Shown: positions 15,737 to 24,885 of the stretch, one piece after another
How the letters are laid out: the number at the start of each line of letters is the position of its first letter
Numbering within the stretch: the stretch's first letter is position 1
From: Kiritimatiellia bacterium
GTDB lineage: Bacteria; Verrucomicrobiota; Kiritimatiellia; RFP12; UBA1067
DNA: 33,220 nucleotides
Direction of reading: 5' to 3'
Assembly (NCBI GenBank): GCA_017405115.1
Contig: JAFRBA010000209.1
Location: 1-33,220 of the forward strand
Notes under the pieces: model-generated
What the model was told of the DNA's origin: nothing
Databases searched by the model: none
Seen by the model: the letters and a program-made list of their open reading frames with translations, nothing else
Translations under genes and position numbers: made by a program

Positions 15737-17491
15737 ATGAAGAGCAGGAGAAAAGACCTTAAGATACCCTACGGCGTCTCGGATTTTAGGACAATCCGGA
15801 ACGAGGGGCTTTACTATGTCGACAAGACGCGGCATCTCTCAATGATGGAGGCAAGAGACCGGTTCATCTTCTTCGTCCGTCCGCGCAGGTTCGGCAAGTC
15901 GCTCTTCATCTCGATGCTGGAGAGCTACTACGACCTCAACCAGAAGAAGGACTTCAAGAAGCTCTTCGGCGGACTCTGGATCGGCAGCCATCCCACGGAG
16001 AACGCCAACCGCTTCATGACGCTGAAGCTCGACTTCTCCAAGGTCGGCGGAACCGGCAAGGCGCTGGAACATGCGTTCGAGGCGCATATCGGGAAGCAGC
16101 TCGACGACATGGTCGAACGCTATCCAACCTGTTTCGACGGGAGATTCAGGGCATCATTCGCCGGGCAGTCCGCGTCCGACAAGCTGGCGGACGTTGTGAA
16201 CACGTCTCGTCGCGCCGGCGTCCCGCTCTACATGATCATTGACGAGTACGACAACTTCACGAACCAGATGATACGCGCCGTCGGTGTGACCGACTATCGC
16301 AAGATCACGCACGGCACGGGCTTCTACCGGAACTGGTTCAAGAAGTTCAAGGGCGACTTCGACCGCATCTTCATGACGGGGGTCTCGCCTGTCACGCTGG
16401 ACGATTTGACGAGCGGCTTCAACATCGCGACAAACCTCACGCTCGACGCCGAATGCAACGCGACGCTCGGCTTCACCGAGGAGGAGGCCGTCGCGATGTA
16501 CTCGGACTTCAAGGGTACAGGCAGGTTCACGAGCGGCGATCCGGCCGAGATCGTGAAGTCCATAAAGCCCTGGTACGACGGCTACTGCTTCGCAAAGAAG
16601 AAGATTGGCAAGGAGAGCGTGTTCAACTCCGACATGGTGCTCTACTACCTCAAGAGCCTTGTCGAGACTGGCGCGCAGCCGGAGAACATGGTGGACGCCA
16701 ACATCAAGACGGACTACGAGAAGCTCAAGACGATCTCCGACCTCCAGCGCGTTGTGTTCGACATGGAGCCGCTCGAGGCGCTTCCGATGACCGAGCAGGC
16801 GCTCGCCAAGGGCGGCATCCAGTTCCCGCTCGTCGAGTCGTTCCCCGCCGAGGCGATAATAAAGCCTGAGAACTTCCACTCGCTTTTCTTCTACTACGGA
16901 CTTCTCTCCATGACCGACTGGAAGATGGGGCGCCCGGTGTTCGGCGTCCCGAACGCCTGCGTGGAGAATCAGATATACGGCTATCTCCGAGAACGGTACT
17001 TCCCGCCGACGAAGAGCTTCCTCGACTGGGAAGACGCCGCGTACCGCTTCGCCTACGAGGGCAGGTGGCGCGAGTTCTTCGACCTTGTCGCGAAGAACTT
17101 CGCCGAGACGACGCCGATACGCGGCGGCATAAGCGGCGAGATCCGGCTCCAGGGCTACTTTCAGTGCGAGATGGGCCATCTCCCGCAGTTCATCACCTGT
17201 CCGGAGCTGGAGCTTTCGCACGGCAACTGCGACTTCTTCCTCTTCCCGGAGCGCACGTACTTCGGCGATGTCCCGCACAGCTACATCGTCGAGTTCAAGT
17301 ACGCGAAGAAGGGCGCGAGGAAGGCCGAGATGGACGCGCAGCGCAAGGAGGGCGTCGCGCAGCTGAAGAAGTACGCAAAGGACAGGATGGTGCCGGCTCT
17401 CGCCAAGGGTACGACGCTCCACCTGATTCTCGTGCAGTACCGCGGCCCGAAGATGGCCAACTGCGAACTTGTCGGCGAGAGGAACTACTGA
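15737..17491 (+). CDS. AAA-ATPase-like / PDDEXK_9 nuclease-domain protein
   Basis: The 584-residue product starts at ATG 15737. That start sits seven bases after a perfect -10 box and gives the usual family N-terminus (PYGVSDFRTIRNEG.YYVDKT). Residues 48-55 (RPRRFGKS) are the Walker A-like loop and MIIDEYDN (Asp169-Glu170) the Walker B. The C-terminus carries the nuclease-like part: GNCDFFLFP and YIVEFKYAK, with Glu519 and Lys521 in the E-x-K position. The family (AAA-ATPase_like plus DUF1703) is common and multi-copy in gut anaerobes, with unproven function. It ends four bases from the end of the XylR-type regulator on the other strand, tail to tail, with no visible terminator. A similar gene has left only its promoter and eight codons at 30795-30831. 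Confidence 0.85.
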   Translation: MKSRRKDLKIPYGVSDFRTIRNEGLYYVDKTRHLSMMEARDRFIFFVRPRRFGKSLFISMLESYYDLNQKKDFKKLFGGLWIGSHPTENANRFMTLKLDFSKVGGTGKALEHAFEAHIGKQLDDMVERYPTCFDGRFRASFAGQSASDKLADVVNTSRRAGVPLYMIIDEYDNFTNQMIRAVGVTDYRKITHGTGFYRNWFKKFKGDFDRIFMTGVSPVTLDDLTSGFNIATNLTLDAECNATLGFTEEEAVAMYSDFKGTGRFTSGDPAEIVKSIKPWYDGYCFAKKKIGKESVFNSDMVLYYLKSLVETGAQPENMVDANIKTDYEKLKTISDLQRVVFDMEPLEALPMTEQALAKGGIQFPLVESFPAEAIIKPENFHSLFFYYGLLSMTDWKMGRPVFGVPNACVENQIYGYLRERYFPPTKSFLDWEDAAYRFAYEGRWREFFDLVAKNFAETTPIRGGISGEIRLQGYFQCEMGHLPQFITCPELELSHGNCDFFLFPERTYFGDVPHSYIVEFKYAKKGARKAEMDAQRKEGVAQLKKYAKDRMVPALAKGTTLHLILVQYRGPKMANCELVGERNY

Positions 17492-17495
17492 CCTC

Positions 17496-18611
17496 TCAAT
17501 GCCGGAAGGCTGATGGGCGGACGCCGAGTCTGATGCGGAACGTGGCGGAAAGATGGGTGGCGTTGTAGAATCCGCATTTGGCGGCGATTCGCTCCTGTGA
17601 GTCGTCGGTGGTTGCAAGCAGCTGCTTGGCGCGTTGGATTCGCAGTCGCGTCACCTCTTCCGCTATCGTCGTGCCGGTGACGGCGCGGAAGTGAGTCTCC
17701 AGCGTCCGGCGCGACACGCGAAAGCGCTCGGCGAGGTCGGAGATGCGGATTGGCGAGGCGAACTCCGTCTCCAGGACTTCCCGGCAACGGCGCACAAGCA
17801 TGTCGTATGCGAACGACCGCGCAGTGGAAAGCCGCTCCACGACCGAATCGCCGGTGTAAGGCACGGCGGGCATTTCGCCGGGCGCGATTTCGCCGCGCAT
17901 GGCGCGGTCGAGAATCTCCGCCGAGCGGTAGCCCGCATCCCGGGACGACAGCGGTATGCTTGAAAGCGTTGGGTTGCACATCTCGCAGAACGTCGAATCG
18001 TTGTCGACTCCGAGGATTAGCACATCGTCCGGCACACTGCATCCGCTGACGCGGCATGCGTCGAGCGTGGCGCGGGCGAGGATGTCCGTGGCGGCGAACA
18101 CGCCGAGGGGCTTCGGTGCGTCGGCGAGGAGTCGCGGGAGAGCCTTTCGGTCGCTCGTCCGCCATATGAAGACTCTGTTGCCGTCGGCAACTGCCTTGGC
18201 GAAGAGCCTTCCTCGGACGTCCGACCAGCATTGTCCGGCAGAATGCACGAACGCATACGCTTTGCAGCGCTTCGACAGCAGGTACTTCGCCGCCGTAGCC
18301 GCGATGGGCGCGTTGTCGCAGTAGATGTGGCAGCACGGGAAGTCTGGCGCAACGTCATGGGCAACGATTGCCGCCGGAATCCTGCGGAAGTCTATTCCCC
18401 GCATCCATTTTGGCATTCGGTCGGAGATGAATATCCCGTCAAACTCCTTTGCGCAGAATCGCTTCTGCTCGTCGTGACGACCTGTCATGAGGTGAAGATT
18501 CCATGACGTGTGCGTTTTGACATACGACATGATTCCGCTCAGCATGTCCTGTTTTGTACTGTAGGCGCGATTGATGTCCGCGAGGACGTTGAATGTACGA
18601 TTGATGTCCAT
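17496..18611 (-). CDS. XylR-type AraC-family transcriptional regulator
   Basis: The 371-residue product reads from ATG 18611-18609 on the minus strand. Residues about 5-245 form a LacI/periplasmic-binding-type sensor domain (FDGIFISDRMP, IYCDNAPIAATAAKYLL, GVFAATDILARATLDAC, ILGVDNDSTFCEM, LSSIPLSSRDAGYRSAEIL). Residues about 265-371 are two AraC helix-turn-helix motifs (IRISDLAERFRVSRRTLETHF; IAAKCGFYNATHLSATFR). This is the domain order of E. coli XylR, which senses a sugar through its N-terminal domain. The gene is divergent from the GH127 gene at 18726, the obvious candidate target. A perfect -10 box ends seven bases before the ATG, so the message is probably leaderless. The effector is not readable from sequence; a pentose is a reasonable guess. 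Confidence 0.9.
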   Translation of the reverse strand: MDINRTFNVLADINRAYSTKQDMLSGIMSYVKTHTSWNLHLMTGRHDEQKRFCAKEFDGIFISDRMPKWMRGIDFRRIPAAIVAHDVAPDFPCCHIYCDNAPIAATAAKYLLSKRCKAYAFVHSAGQCWSDVRGRLFAKAVADGNRVFIWRTSDRKALPRLLADAPKPLGVFAATDILARATLDACRVSGCSVPDDVLILGVDNDSTFCEMCNPTLSSIPLSSRDAGYRSAEILDRAMRGEIAPGEMPAVPYTGDSVVERLSTARSFAYDMLVRRCREVLETEFASPIRISDLAERFRVSRRTLETHFRAVTGTTIAEEVTRLRIQRAKQLLATTDDSQERIAAKCGFYNATHLSATFRIRLGVRPSAFRH

Positions 18612-18618
18612 GTGCGCA

Positions 18619-18627
18619 ATTATATCA
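18619..18627 (-). promoter_or_regulatory. Extended -10 promoter of the XylR-type gene, leaderless
   Basis: Read on the minus strand this is TGATATAAT, with the hexamer at 18624-18619. Seven bases (18618-18612) then precede the ATG. The -35 region is weak. It faces the promoter of the GH127 gene only about 25 bases away, so a regulator bound between them could affect both. Confidence 0.7.
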
Positions 18628-18649
18628 TACGCTTTTGCGTCATGCTATG

Positions 18650-18678
18650 TTGTGTGTCCAAGAGGTTTTTGGGATAAT
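18650..18678 (+). promoter_or_regulatory. Promoter of the GH127 gene with palindromic spacer
   Basis: TTGTGT at 18650-18655, 17 bases, then GATAAT at 18673-18678, with TG at 18670-18671 upstream of the -10 box. A 16-base partly palindromic stretch, CCAAGAGGTTTTTGGG (18658-18673), fills the spacer and is a candidate operator. A nearly identical stretch (one mismatch) lies at 15676-15691. Unlike the leaderless genes, this one has a leader of about 40 bases with AAGGAG-type ribosome sites before ATG 18726. Confidence 0.55.
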
Positions 18679-18725
18679 ACGCAGCATCAGCGATCATAAG
18701 GAGACAGGCAAGGAGTGAAATTCAT

Positions 18726-20696
18726 ATGAAGAGCAATCTGAAGAGCATGGTGGCTTCCGGGCTGTGTGCCGTGGCTGCGGCCTCGTTTGCCGGAATTGCG
18801 CCAGAGCGCACGCACGCGCTCAAGGTCCCGGCGAAGATGGAGATGCTGCGTCCGGGAGAGGTAAAGCCGAAGGGATGGCTGCGCGACTGGTGCGTGACCG
18901 CACGCAACGGCTATGTTTCGCGTCTAGGGGAAGTCGATCCGAACATTGACCGAGCATGGGCTGCCGGATATGAGTTGCGGGGGAAGTATCTCAACTGGGG
19001 CGATCCAAATAAAGGTGCGTTGCCGTTCGACAACGCCGCCTACTGGTTCGAGGGACTGGTGCGCCTTGCGTGGCAGCTGGATGACGACGGGTTAAAGGAG
19101 ATGGCGAGGCGCAAGTTCGAGAACCTTCTGAACAGCACGAATCCCAATGCGATTGGGTTTCTCTACTGGCTAGATCGGGCGAATCCGAGTCACATGAAAG
19201 AGGTCGAGGATGCCAACCACGGCTTTATCATCGGGTCATGCGGGAGACTGGCGCGTGGCGTGATTTCATATTACGAGACGACTGGGGACAAGCGCGCTCT
19301 GAAAGCGCTCGATTCTGCCCTGTCCGAACCCCGTATCTACTTTTTGGGCGGCCCTGTGGCGATTCCGCAGGAGGCGATAGATACTTGGCGGTACAGTGGC
19401 GATGCAGCCGTGGCCAAGGCGCTTGATCATTTCTACGCTAATGTGCCGTCCCAGAAGACATGGAATCCAACGCGTTACTCGCGCGCTGTACAGTATGGTG
19501 ACATCAAGATGCGCGTACGCAGGGATGCAGACCGCAATCCAGACTGGAACTGGCGGCTGCAGCACGGTGTTCAGTGTTGGGAAAGCCTGCTCGCCTGGGC
19601 CAAGGGAACATCCTGGACTGGTGACGGAAAATGGCTTTCCAACACTCGCGCATGGGTGGATTTCTTCGACACGCGAGCGCATCTGCCGAATGGCACGGTC
19701 GTTTCTGACGAACAGTTCGGCTGGCCAGGTCCTTGGCGTGGCACGGAAACATGCGTGGTCTTGGGGGACATCTTCATCCATGCCACGCTTGCGTCGCTCA
19801 CGGGCGAAGGGCGTTTCGCCGATTATGTTGAGCGCTGCTTCTTCAACGCCGCGCCGCAATGCGCTTCACGCGACTACATGCATCACGTGTATATGCAGAG
19901 CGTGAACCGACCGGACGGTAACGTTGAATTCTATGCTGGACCTCACACGCACGGAGGTAAGGGAGGGTCGTTTGAGACGACGCACTGGCCGCGATGCTGC
20001 ACGGCGGCGATGACCCGCTTCCATGGTGCCTTCGTGAAGTGCATGTGGATGAAGCCTGCGTCCGGCGGCCTTGCCGCAATTCTCTATGCGCCCAATGTGC
20101 TGGAGACGGACTTGGACGGTGTGGCGGTAAAGATCGAGACCAAGACCGACTATCCGTTCAACGAGACGATGGAGATGTCGGTCACGGCGGCGAAGCCAAC
20201 GAAGTTCCCGTTGCGCCTGCGCATCCCGGAATGGTGCGTGAATCCGTGTATCGCCGTGAACGGCGAGAACGTCGATTTGCCGGTATGTGGCGACGGCTTT
20301 GCCGTAATCGACCGCGAATGGAATGCCGGCGACAGGGTGTCGATCCGTTTCCCGATGACGCCCAAGACGGAGACGATGCGCGACTACAACGACGGCGGCA
20401 GGCCATACGTCAGCCTGTCGTACGGTCCGCTCCTCTTTGCACACGGCCTCGCCGAGAAGGACGAGAACACGCCGGTGCCCGGGCAGAGGACGGACTGGAG
20501 GCTCGATTCGTCGCGCGTCCTCGACGGCGCGAAAGTCGTCCGCGAGGCGATGCCCGCGAAGTGGGACTGGCCGCTTGCCGCGCCGTTGCGGCTGCAGGTG
20601 AAGTCGGCGGACGGAGACGCGCTTGAGCTTGTTCCCTACGGCTGCGCAAAGCTGCGTGTCGCCATGTTCCCCGACGACTGCGGAAGAGTGAAGTGA
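18726..20696 (+). CDS. GH127 family beta-L-arabinofuranosidase (DUF1680), secreted
   Basis: The 656-residue product has a signal peptide (about 1-24), an (alpha/alpha)6 barrel to about 440 and beta-sandwiches after it (FPLRLRIPEWC, GENVDLP, SLSYGPLLFA). The zinc-thiolate active site known from HypBA1 of Bifidobacterium is present with matching spacing: Glu341 and Cys343 in GTETCVVLGD, Cys424 and Cys425 in WPRCCTAA. The enzymes release L-arabinofuranose, so this is the clearest substrate clue in the window. It sits divergent from the XylR-type regulator and 19 bases ahead of the beta-helix/propeller gene at 20716, with which it is probably co-transcribed. Its first about 48 codons are shared with the mosaic gene at 13468. 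Related families such as GH146 have similar motifs, so exact linkage is unproven. Confidence 0.88.
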   Translation: MKSNLKSMVASGLCAVAAASFAGIAPERTHALKVPAKMEMLRPGEVKPKGWLRDWCVTARNGYVSRLGEVDPNIDRAWAAGYELRGKYLNWGDPNKGALPFDNAAYWFEGLVRLAWQLDDDGLKEMARRKFENLLNSTNPNAIGFLYWLDRANPSHMKEVEDANHGFIIGSCGRLARGVISYYETTGDKRALKALDSALSEPRIYFLGGPVAIPQEAIDTWRYSGDAAVAKALDHFYANVPSQKTWNPTRYSRAVQYGDIKMRVRRDADRNPDWNWRLQHGVQCWESLLAWAKGTSWTGDGKWLSNTRAWVDFFDTRAHLPNGTVVSDEQFGWPGPWRGTETCVVLGDIFIHATLASLTGEGRFADYVERCFFNAAPQCASRDYMHHVYMQSVNRPDGNVEFYAGPHTHGGKGGSFETTHWPRCCTAAMTRFHGAFVKCMWMKPASGGLAAILYAPNVLETDLDGVAVKIETKTDYPFNETMEMSVTAAKPTKFPLRLRIPEWCVNPCIAVNGENVDLPVCGDGFAVIDREWNAGDRVSIRFPMTPKTETMRDYNDGGRPYVSLSYGPLLFAHGLAEKDENTPVPGQRTDWRLDSSRVLDGAKVVREAMPAKWDWPLAAPLRLQVKSADGDALELVPYGCAKLRVAMFPDDCGRVK

Positions 20697-20715
20697 CCCT
20701 GAAAGAGAAATGACA

Positions 20716-23052
20716 ATGAAAAGAACAACAACATTCATTTGCGCGACGTTGATGTGCGGCATGGCGGCGGCGTCCGATCCTGTTTGGGTCAAGGTGGCGG
20801 CGGCGGGTTCGACTGCGGAGGCGAAGACCGCGGCCGACTTCGTCTGCGCGGGCACGAACGACCAGGAGACGATCCAGAAGGCGATCGACCTGTGCGCGAA
20901 GGACGGACGCAACCTGTACCTCTACAACGGGCTCTACATGATCGACGCCTTCCGCGAATGGGGCGACGGCGGTCCGAGGGCGGCATTGCGCATTCCCCTC
21001 TTCAAGCAGCATTTCACCCTGCGAGGACAGAAATTCTTCCAGGCAGGGAAAGGGACTATCGTCCAAGACGTGACTGAGTGGCGCAACGGGGTCGCAATCT
21101 ACGTCCGGGAAGGGGTTTGGCAGACCGCAGGGAAGGATGTGCCGTCCGTTCTGCGCGGGGAACGTGCGTGCGATTCGTCTTATACGTCTCAGAATGGCTC
21201 TGGGCTGAGGATTGAAAACCTCGCCATGTTCCTCTGCGACAACCAGCATCCAGCGAGGTGCATCGACTGCCGGTGGACGGATGCCGTCGAAGTCCGCAAC
21301 ATGCGCCTGTACGGATTCGGCGGACGTCTCATGAACGGCGATGCGCATCCATACAAGAAGTTCGGGCCGCTCAAGGTGCCGCACATCGACTCGATCGGCA
21401 TCACGATGACGAGCGGCAGCAACATTCCCGTGTCGCGCTTCGACAACATTGTTGCGACCGGATTCGGGCAGGGATTCCAGGCGGGCGGCGAACATGTAGT
21501 CTGCAACGACTGCCTGGGAGTGAAAGGGCTGTACGGCTGGACGTTCGGCAACTATAAGTACGCCGGCGGCAATCACAACCACCCGATTGTGCTGATCAAC
21601 TGCTGCGACGAGGAGAATGTCCATATGCCGCTGTTCGCAGATGTGTCGAACGGTTGGCGCCAGCACCAGTCTGTCACGATGATCGGCTTCAATTTCGAGC
21701 GCATGGAGTATCTTACGACCGGCGGCAGGCTGGGCGACTGCATGCGCGAGACGAGGCCCGGTTCGTGGAGCGGGAGGATCGAATACACCGTCATGTCGAC
21801 GGAATCTTCATGGAACATCGAGAATTTCCAGCTTTGGGAGTCGGACGGCAGCGGCAGCAGGTTCGAGTCGCGCAACCTCGCGCACAAGAAAGTCGGCACT
21901 TCCGACGAACGGCGCAGCTACTATCCGCATTTGGGCCAGGAGTTCTTTGACACCGATCTCGGCAAGCACCTCATCTGCACCGACCCCGCCAAGCGAAGGT
22001 GGGTCGACGCGATGGGCGTCCCCGCCGAGCGCGAGGTGCCGCCGGAGCGGATGCGCGAGATATACGAGACGGTGAAGACTCCGCACAAGGTCGGCATGGT
22101 GCTTGCGCCAGAAGAGGGCGAGATGCTCGACAACCCGATGGTGTTCCGCCACGGCGGTTCATGGTACATGATGTTCATCAGGTTCGACGGCAAGGGGTAC
22201 GAGACGCACCTTGCGAAGTCGGACGACCTTCGGAAATGGACGCGCCTCGGCTGCATCTTCCGGCGCGGCGAGAAGGGCGCGTGGGACGCGGCTCAGGCCG
22301 ACGGCTGGCCCGCGCTCGTCGATACGCGGTGGGACGGCCCGAACACGCTCAACACGTTCGACGGGAAATACTGGATGATGTACCTCGGCGGCGCGGCGGA
22401 CGGCTACGAAACCGATCCGCTTTCCACGGGCGTCGCGTGGACGGACGACCCGTCCGCCGTGCGCGAATGGACGCGCTACGAGAAGAACCCGGTGCTGAGT
22501 CCGTCAGATCCTGATGCGCGTGATTTCGAGAAGAAGACGATCTACAAGCACTTCACGGTCGAGGATCCGTCGCGCTCGTGCGGCGGGCGGTTCGTAAATT
22601 TCTACAACGCGAAGCAGCTCCTTCGCACCTGGCGCGAGGCCATTGGCATGGCAGTCTCCGACGACATGCTGCACTGGCGTCGCGTAGGCGGCGGCCCGGT
22701 CGTCGAGAACGGAGACGTGTCAAGAGCGGGGATCTCCGGCGACCCGATGGTCCGCAGGATAGGCGACCTGTGGGTGATGTTCTACTTCGGCCACCAGTGG
22801 AAGCCCGGCGTCAACGGCGCGTTCGACACGTTCGCCTGCTCGTACGACCTGAAGAGCTGGACGAAGTGGGACGGTGAGCCGCTCGTGAAGCCTTCCGAGC
22901 CCTACGACGCCACGCACGCCCACAAGCCGTGGGTGCTGAAACACGACGGCGTGGTGTACCACTACTATTGCGCTGTCGGAAAGGTAGACGGGCGTGATGT
23001 GCGCGGCATCGCGCTGGCGACGTCGTCTGGCGGTGCTTCGCGTTTGTTGTAA
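20716..23052 (+). CDS. Secreted pectate-lyase-like beta-helix protein fused to a beta-propeller module
   Basis: The 778-residue product starts at ATG 20716. The purine-rich ribosome site GAAAGAG is eight bases away; ATG 20710 is the alternative. A signal peptide covers about 1-20. Residues about 25-440 are a pectate-lyase-superfamily beta-helix (VCAGTNDQETIQKAI, repeated RIENLAM / EVRNMRL / FDNIVAT turns). They end with FFDTDLGKHLICTD ... RWVDAMG, the typical C-terminus of such proteins. A new domain starts after that end, at residue 443: the propeller module also found in the gene at 13468. It stops right after the usual GIALATS end. A short non-family tail closes the protein. The fusion thus appends a whole second protein to one that looks complete. 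Role: polysaccharide binding or cleavage, specificity unknown. Confidence 0.8.
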   Translation: MKRTTTFICATLMCGMAAASDPVWVKVAAAGSTAEAKTAADFVCAGTNDQETIQKAIDLCAKDGRNLYLYNGLYMIDAFREWGDGGPRAALRIPLFKQHFTLRGQKFFQAGKGTIVQDVTEWRNGVAIYVREGVWQTAGKDVPSVLRGERACDSSYTSQNGSGLRIENLAMFLCDNQHPARCIDCRWTDAVEVRNMRLYGFGGRLMNGDAHPYKKFGPLKVPHIDSIGITMTSGSNIPVSRFDNIVATGFGQGFQAGGEHVVCNDCLGVKGLYGWTFGNYKYAGGNHNHPIVLINCCDEENVHMPLFADVSNGWRQHQSVTMIGFNFERMEYLTTGGRLGDCMRETRPGSWSGRIEYTVMSTESSWNIENFQLWESDGSGSRFESRNLAHKKVGTSDERRSYYPHLGQEFFDTDLGKHLICTDPAKRRWVDAMGVPAEREVPPERMREIYETVKTPHKVGMVLAPEEGEMLDNPMVFRHGGSWYMMFIRFDGKGYETHLAKSDDLRKWTRLGCIFRRGEKGAWDAAQADGWPALVDTRWDGPNTLNTFDGKYWMMYLGGAADGYETDPLSTGVAWTDDPSAVREWTRYEKNPVLSPSDPDARDFEKKTIYKHFTVEDPSRSCGGRFVNFYNAKQLLRTWREAIGMAVSDDMLHWRRVGGGPVVENGDVSRAGISGDPMVRRIGDLWVMFYFGHQWKPGVNGAFDTFACSYDLKSWTKWDGEPLVKPSEPYDATHAHKPWVLKHDGVVYHYYCAVGKVDGRDVRGIALATSSGGASRLL
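22042..23021 (+). repeat. Duplicated beta-propeller module, copy 2
   Basis: Second copy of the segment at 13600-14564, with about 90% DNA identity by eye and the same start string. In this copy two small in-frame insertions are present (near 22615 and 22985), and the protein ends ten codons or so after the shared part instead of continuing into DUF1080. Confidence 0.8.
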
Positions 23053-23073
23053 TTGTTTTGCGCAATTGTCCCT

Positions 23074-23102
23074 TTCACAAGTCAGCGGATTTTTGGTATA
23101 CT
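23074..23102 (+). promoter_or_regulatory. Sigma70-type promoter
   Basis: TTCACA at 23074-23079, a 17-base spacer and TATACT at 23097-23102, with TG upstream of the -10 box. The likely start of transcription is about 23110, leaving a leader of about 70 bases before ATG 23179. AAAGGA at about 23165 is a plausible ribosome site. Confidence 0.65.
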
Positions 23103-23178
23103 TGCCATCGTCATACTAGGTAGGATTGCAAGTTTCAAGACCACGAACCATAAACAACCAACTCAAAGGAATACGAAA

Positions 23179-24867
23179 ATGCGTGAAAGTGTAAGAAATC
23201 ACAGGGCAATTATCGCCTTCCTGCTGGCGGTGGCTGTGACTATGTCATGTGTGCTGGGCGCATCTGCCGCGTTCATCCGCACTATCGAGGCGCCGGGAGG
23301 CGTGGGCGACGTCGTTGCGCTCACGAATGTGCTCACCCAGTTCAGCGCGCTTTCGGACGACGACCGAAAAAATGCCCGCATCTGGCTTCAGCCTGGTACA
23401 TACAACCTTTCCGGCGTTTACATGAACAGTACGCATCACCTCTCCATGTCGCAGAGCGCGGGCGGTCTTTTCGCAGGTCTTGGCGACGGACCGGAGGATA
23501 CGGTTCTCGTCGGCGGCGGCGAGACCGAGGCGCATGGTGTTCTAGTGATGGGCGGCGGCGGGAATTTCGGGTTCAACACGATTTCAAATCTCACCATCAC
23601 GGGCGGATGGACTACGTCAAACGGCGGCGCTGTTAGCGGCTCTTCGTCTTCGGTGTACCGCAATCTAATAGTCTCTAACAATTGCGCGAAGGGCACGGGC
23701 AACGGCGCCGGCGGTGGCGGATGCTTCAAAGGGCGGGCGTACAACTGTCTTTTCGCCAACAACCGCACTTCGGAAAGATGGGGCGGCGGGATGGCCACCG
23801 GCAGCGAGACTTACTGCAACATGAGCCCTACCGAGGGCCAGGGTGCCTGGAGCTGCACATTCGTTGGCAATTCTGCATATCAGTGCGGTGGCGGGCTCGC
23901 CATAAACGGCGGCGGGCGGTGTGTTGGATGCTGTTTCACAAACAACACGACGTCTGGCAACGGCGGCGGCGTATTTGTGCAAACCGTGAACTATCGCTCA
24001 ATGAATAAAGATGGTTATACCCCACTCACTTCCAAGATTGTTGACTGCGTTTTTGTGGGGAATGGAGGTGGCGGTTTTCACACCGCAGCTGGGCTTGTTG
24101 GTGTCTCCAATTGTGTATTCAGGCTGAACAAGGGAGGTGCCACCGCCATTCGTGGAGACATCAAGGACAGCATTTTTGAATGCAATACCAATGACACGGG
24201 CGTGGTGGGCAACAGCGCCATGGAGCGGTGCGTTGTCAGAAACAACGCCGTGAAGAACAGATATGCAACGGCTATAGACTACTGCGCAGACGGCACTACA
24301 TGTTACACGAACGTGAACTGCCTCATTGAATCCAATGGATATCTGGACGAATACGGGAAGCTTCTCTATCGCAAGGCATACGTCAATTGTACGATTATTG
24401 GCAACTATATACCGAACGGCGGAAACTACGGCTATCTGGAGCGCAACTGCACATTCTGGAACTGCGTACTCTGGGGAAACAAGATATCCACATCTACGCA
24501 ACGCGATGTGCGGACAATGGACATGTACAATAATCCTCTTGCCGTTGCGATGACGAACTGCGTCTTCGTTTCGAGCGATCTCGACGCGGCGGACATCGGC
24601 GCGGATGGAGTCATCACGCATGACGGCTTTGGCAACTGCCGCCAGATTGCGAAGGCGGCGCTGAAGCTGGTGGACGTGCCGAACGGCGACTACACGCCGT
24701 CAACCAGGTCTCCGCTCTACGACAAGGGCCTTGCAGACGACTGGATCGTAGACCTCGTAGGCTACAGGGACCTTGCCGATGGTCAACGCATCTTCGGCAG
24801 AGGTCTTGACATAGGCGCGTACGAGTGCCAGCTCGACAAGCCGGGCATGATGCTCATATTCAGGTAG
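23179..24867 (+). CDS. Secreted parallel beta-helix protein, choice-of-anchor-Q type
   Basis: The 562-residue product starts at ATG 23179, which gives a clean signal peptide (about 10-32). The upstream in-frame codons lie in the promoter region and are rejected. Glycine- and asparagine-rich repeated turns (GGAVSGSSSSVYRNLIVSNN, GGGCFKGRAYNCLFANN, GGGLAINGGGRCVGCCFTNN) make up a right-handed beta-helix like those of polymorphic outer-membrane proteins. The end (SPLYDKG ... DIGAYEC) is typical of choice-of-anchor-Q proteins. Such proteins are surface exposed, and binding or cleavage of glycans is suspected but rarely shown. It has its own promoter and lies 18 bases before the paralogous glycosidase gene at 24886. 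Confidence 0.8.
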   Translation: MRESVRNHRAIIAFLLAVAVTMSCVLGASAAFIRTIEAPGGVGDVVALTNVLTQFSALSDDDRKNARIWLQPGTYNLSGVYMNSTHHLSMSQSAGGLFAGLGDGPEDTVLVGGGETEAHGVLVMGGGGNFGFNTISNLTITGGWTTSNGGAVSGSSSSVYRNLIVSNNCAKGTGNGAGGGGCFKGRAYNCLFANNRTSERWGGGMATGSETYCNMSPTEGQGAWSCTFVGNSAYQCGGGLAINGGGRCVGCCFTNNTTSGNGGGVFVQTVNYRSMNKDGYTPLTSKIVDCVFVGNGGGGFHTAAGLVGVSNCVFRLNKGGATAIRGDIKDSIFECNTNDTGVVGNSAMERCVVRNNAVKNRYATAIDYCADGTTCYTNVNCLIESNGYLDEYGKLLYRKAYVNCTIIGNYIPNGGNYGYLERNCTFWNCVLWGNKISTSTQRDVRTMDMYNNPLAVAMTNCVFVSSDLDAADIGADGVITHDGFGNCRQIAKAALKLVDVPNGDYTPSTRSPLYDKGLADDWIVDLVGYRDLADGQRIFGRGLDIGAYECQLDKPGMMLIFR

Positions 24868-24885
24868 CATCTTGAGGGCATTGGC

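Noticed and set aside
23053..23178. In-frame upstream extension of the choice-of-anchor-Q protein
   Set aside because: This stretch contains a convincing promoter and no protein-like sequence, and the signal peptide starts only after ATG 23179.
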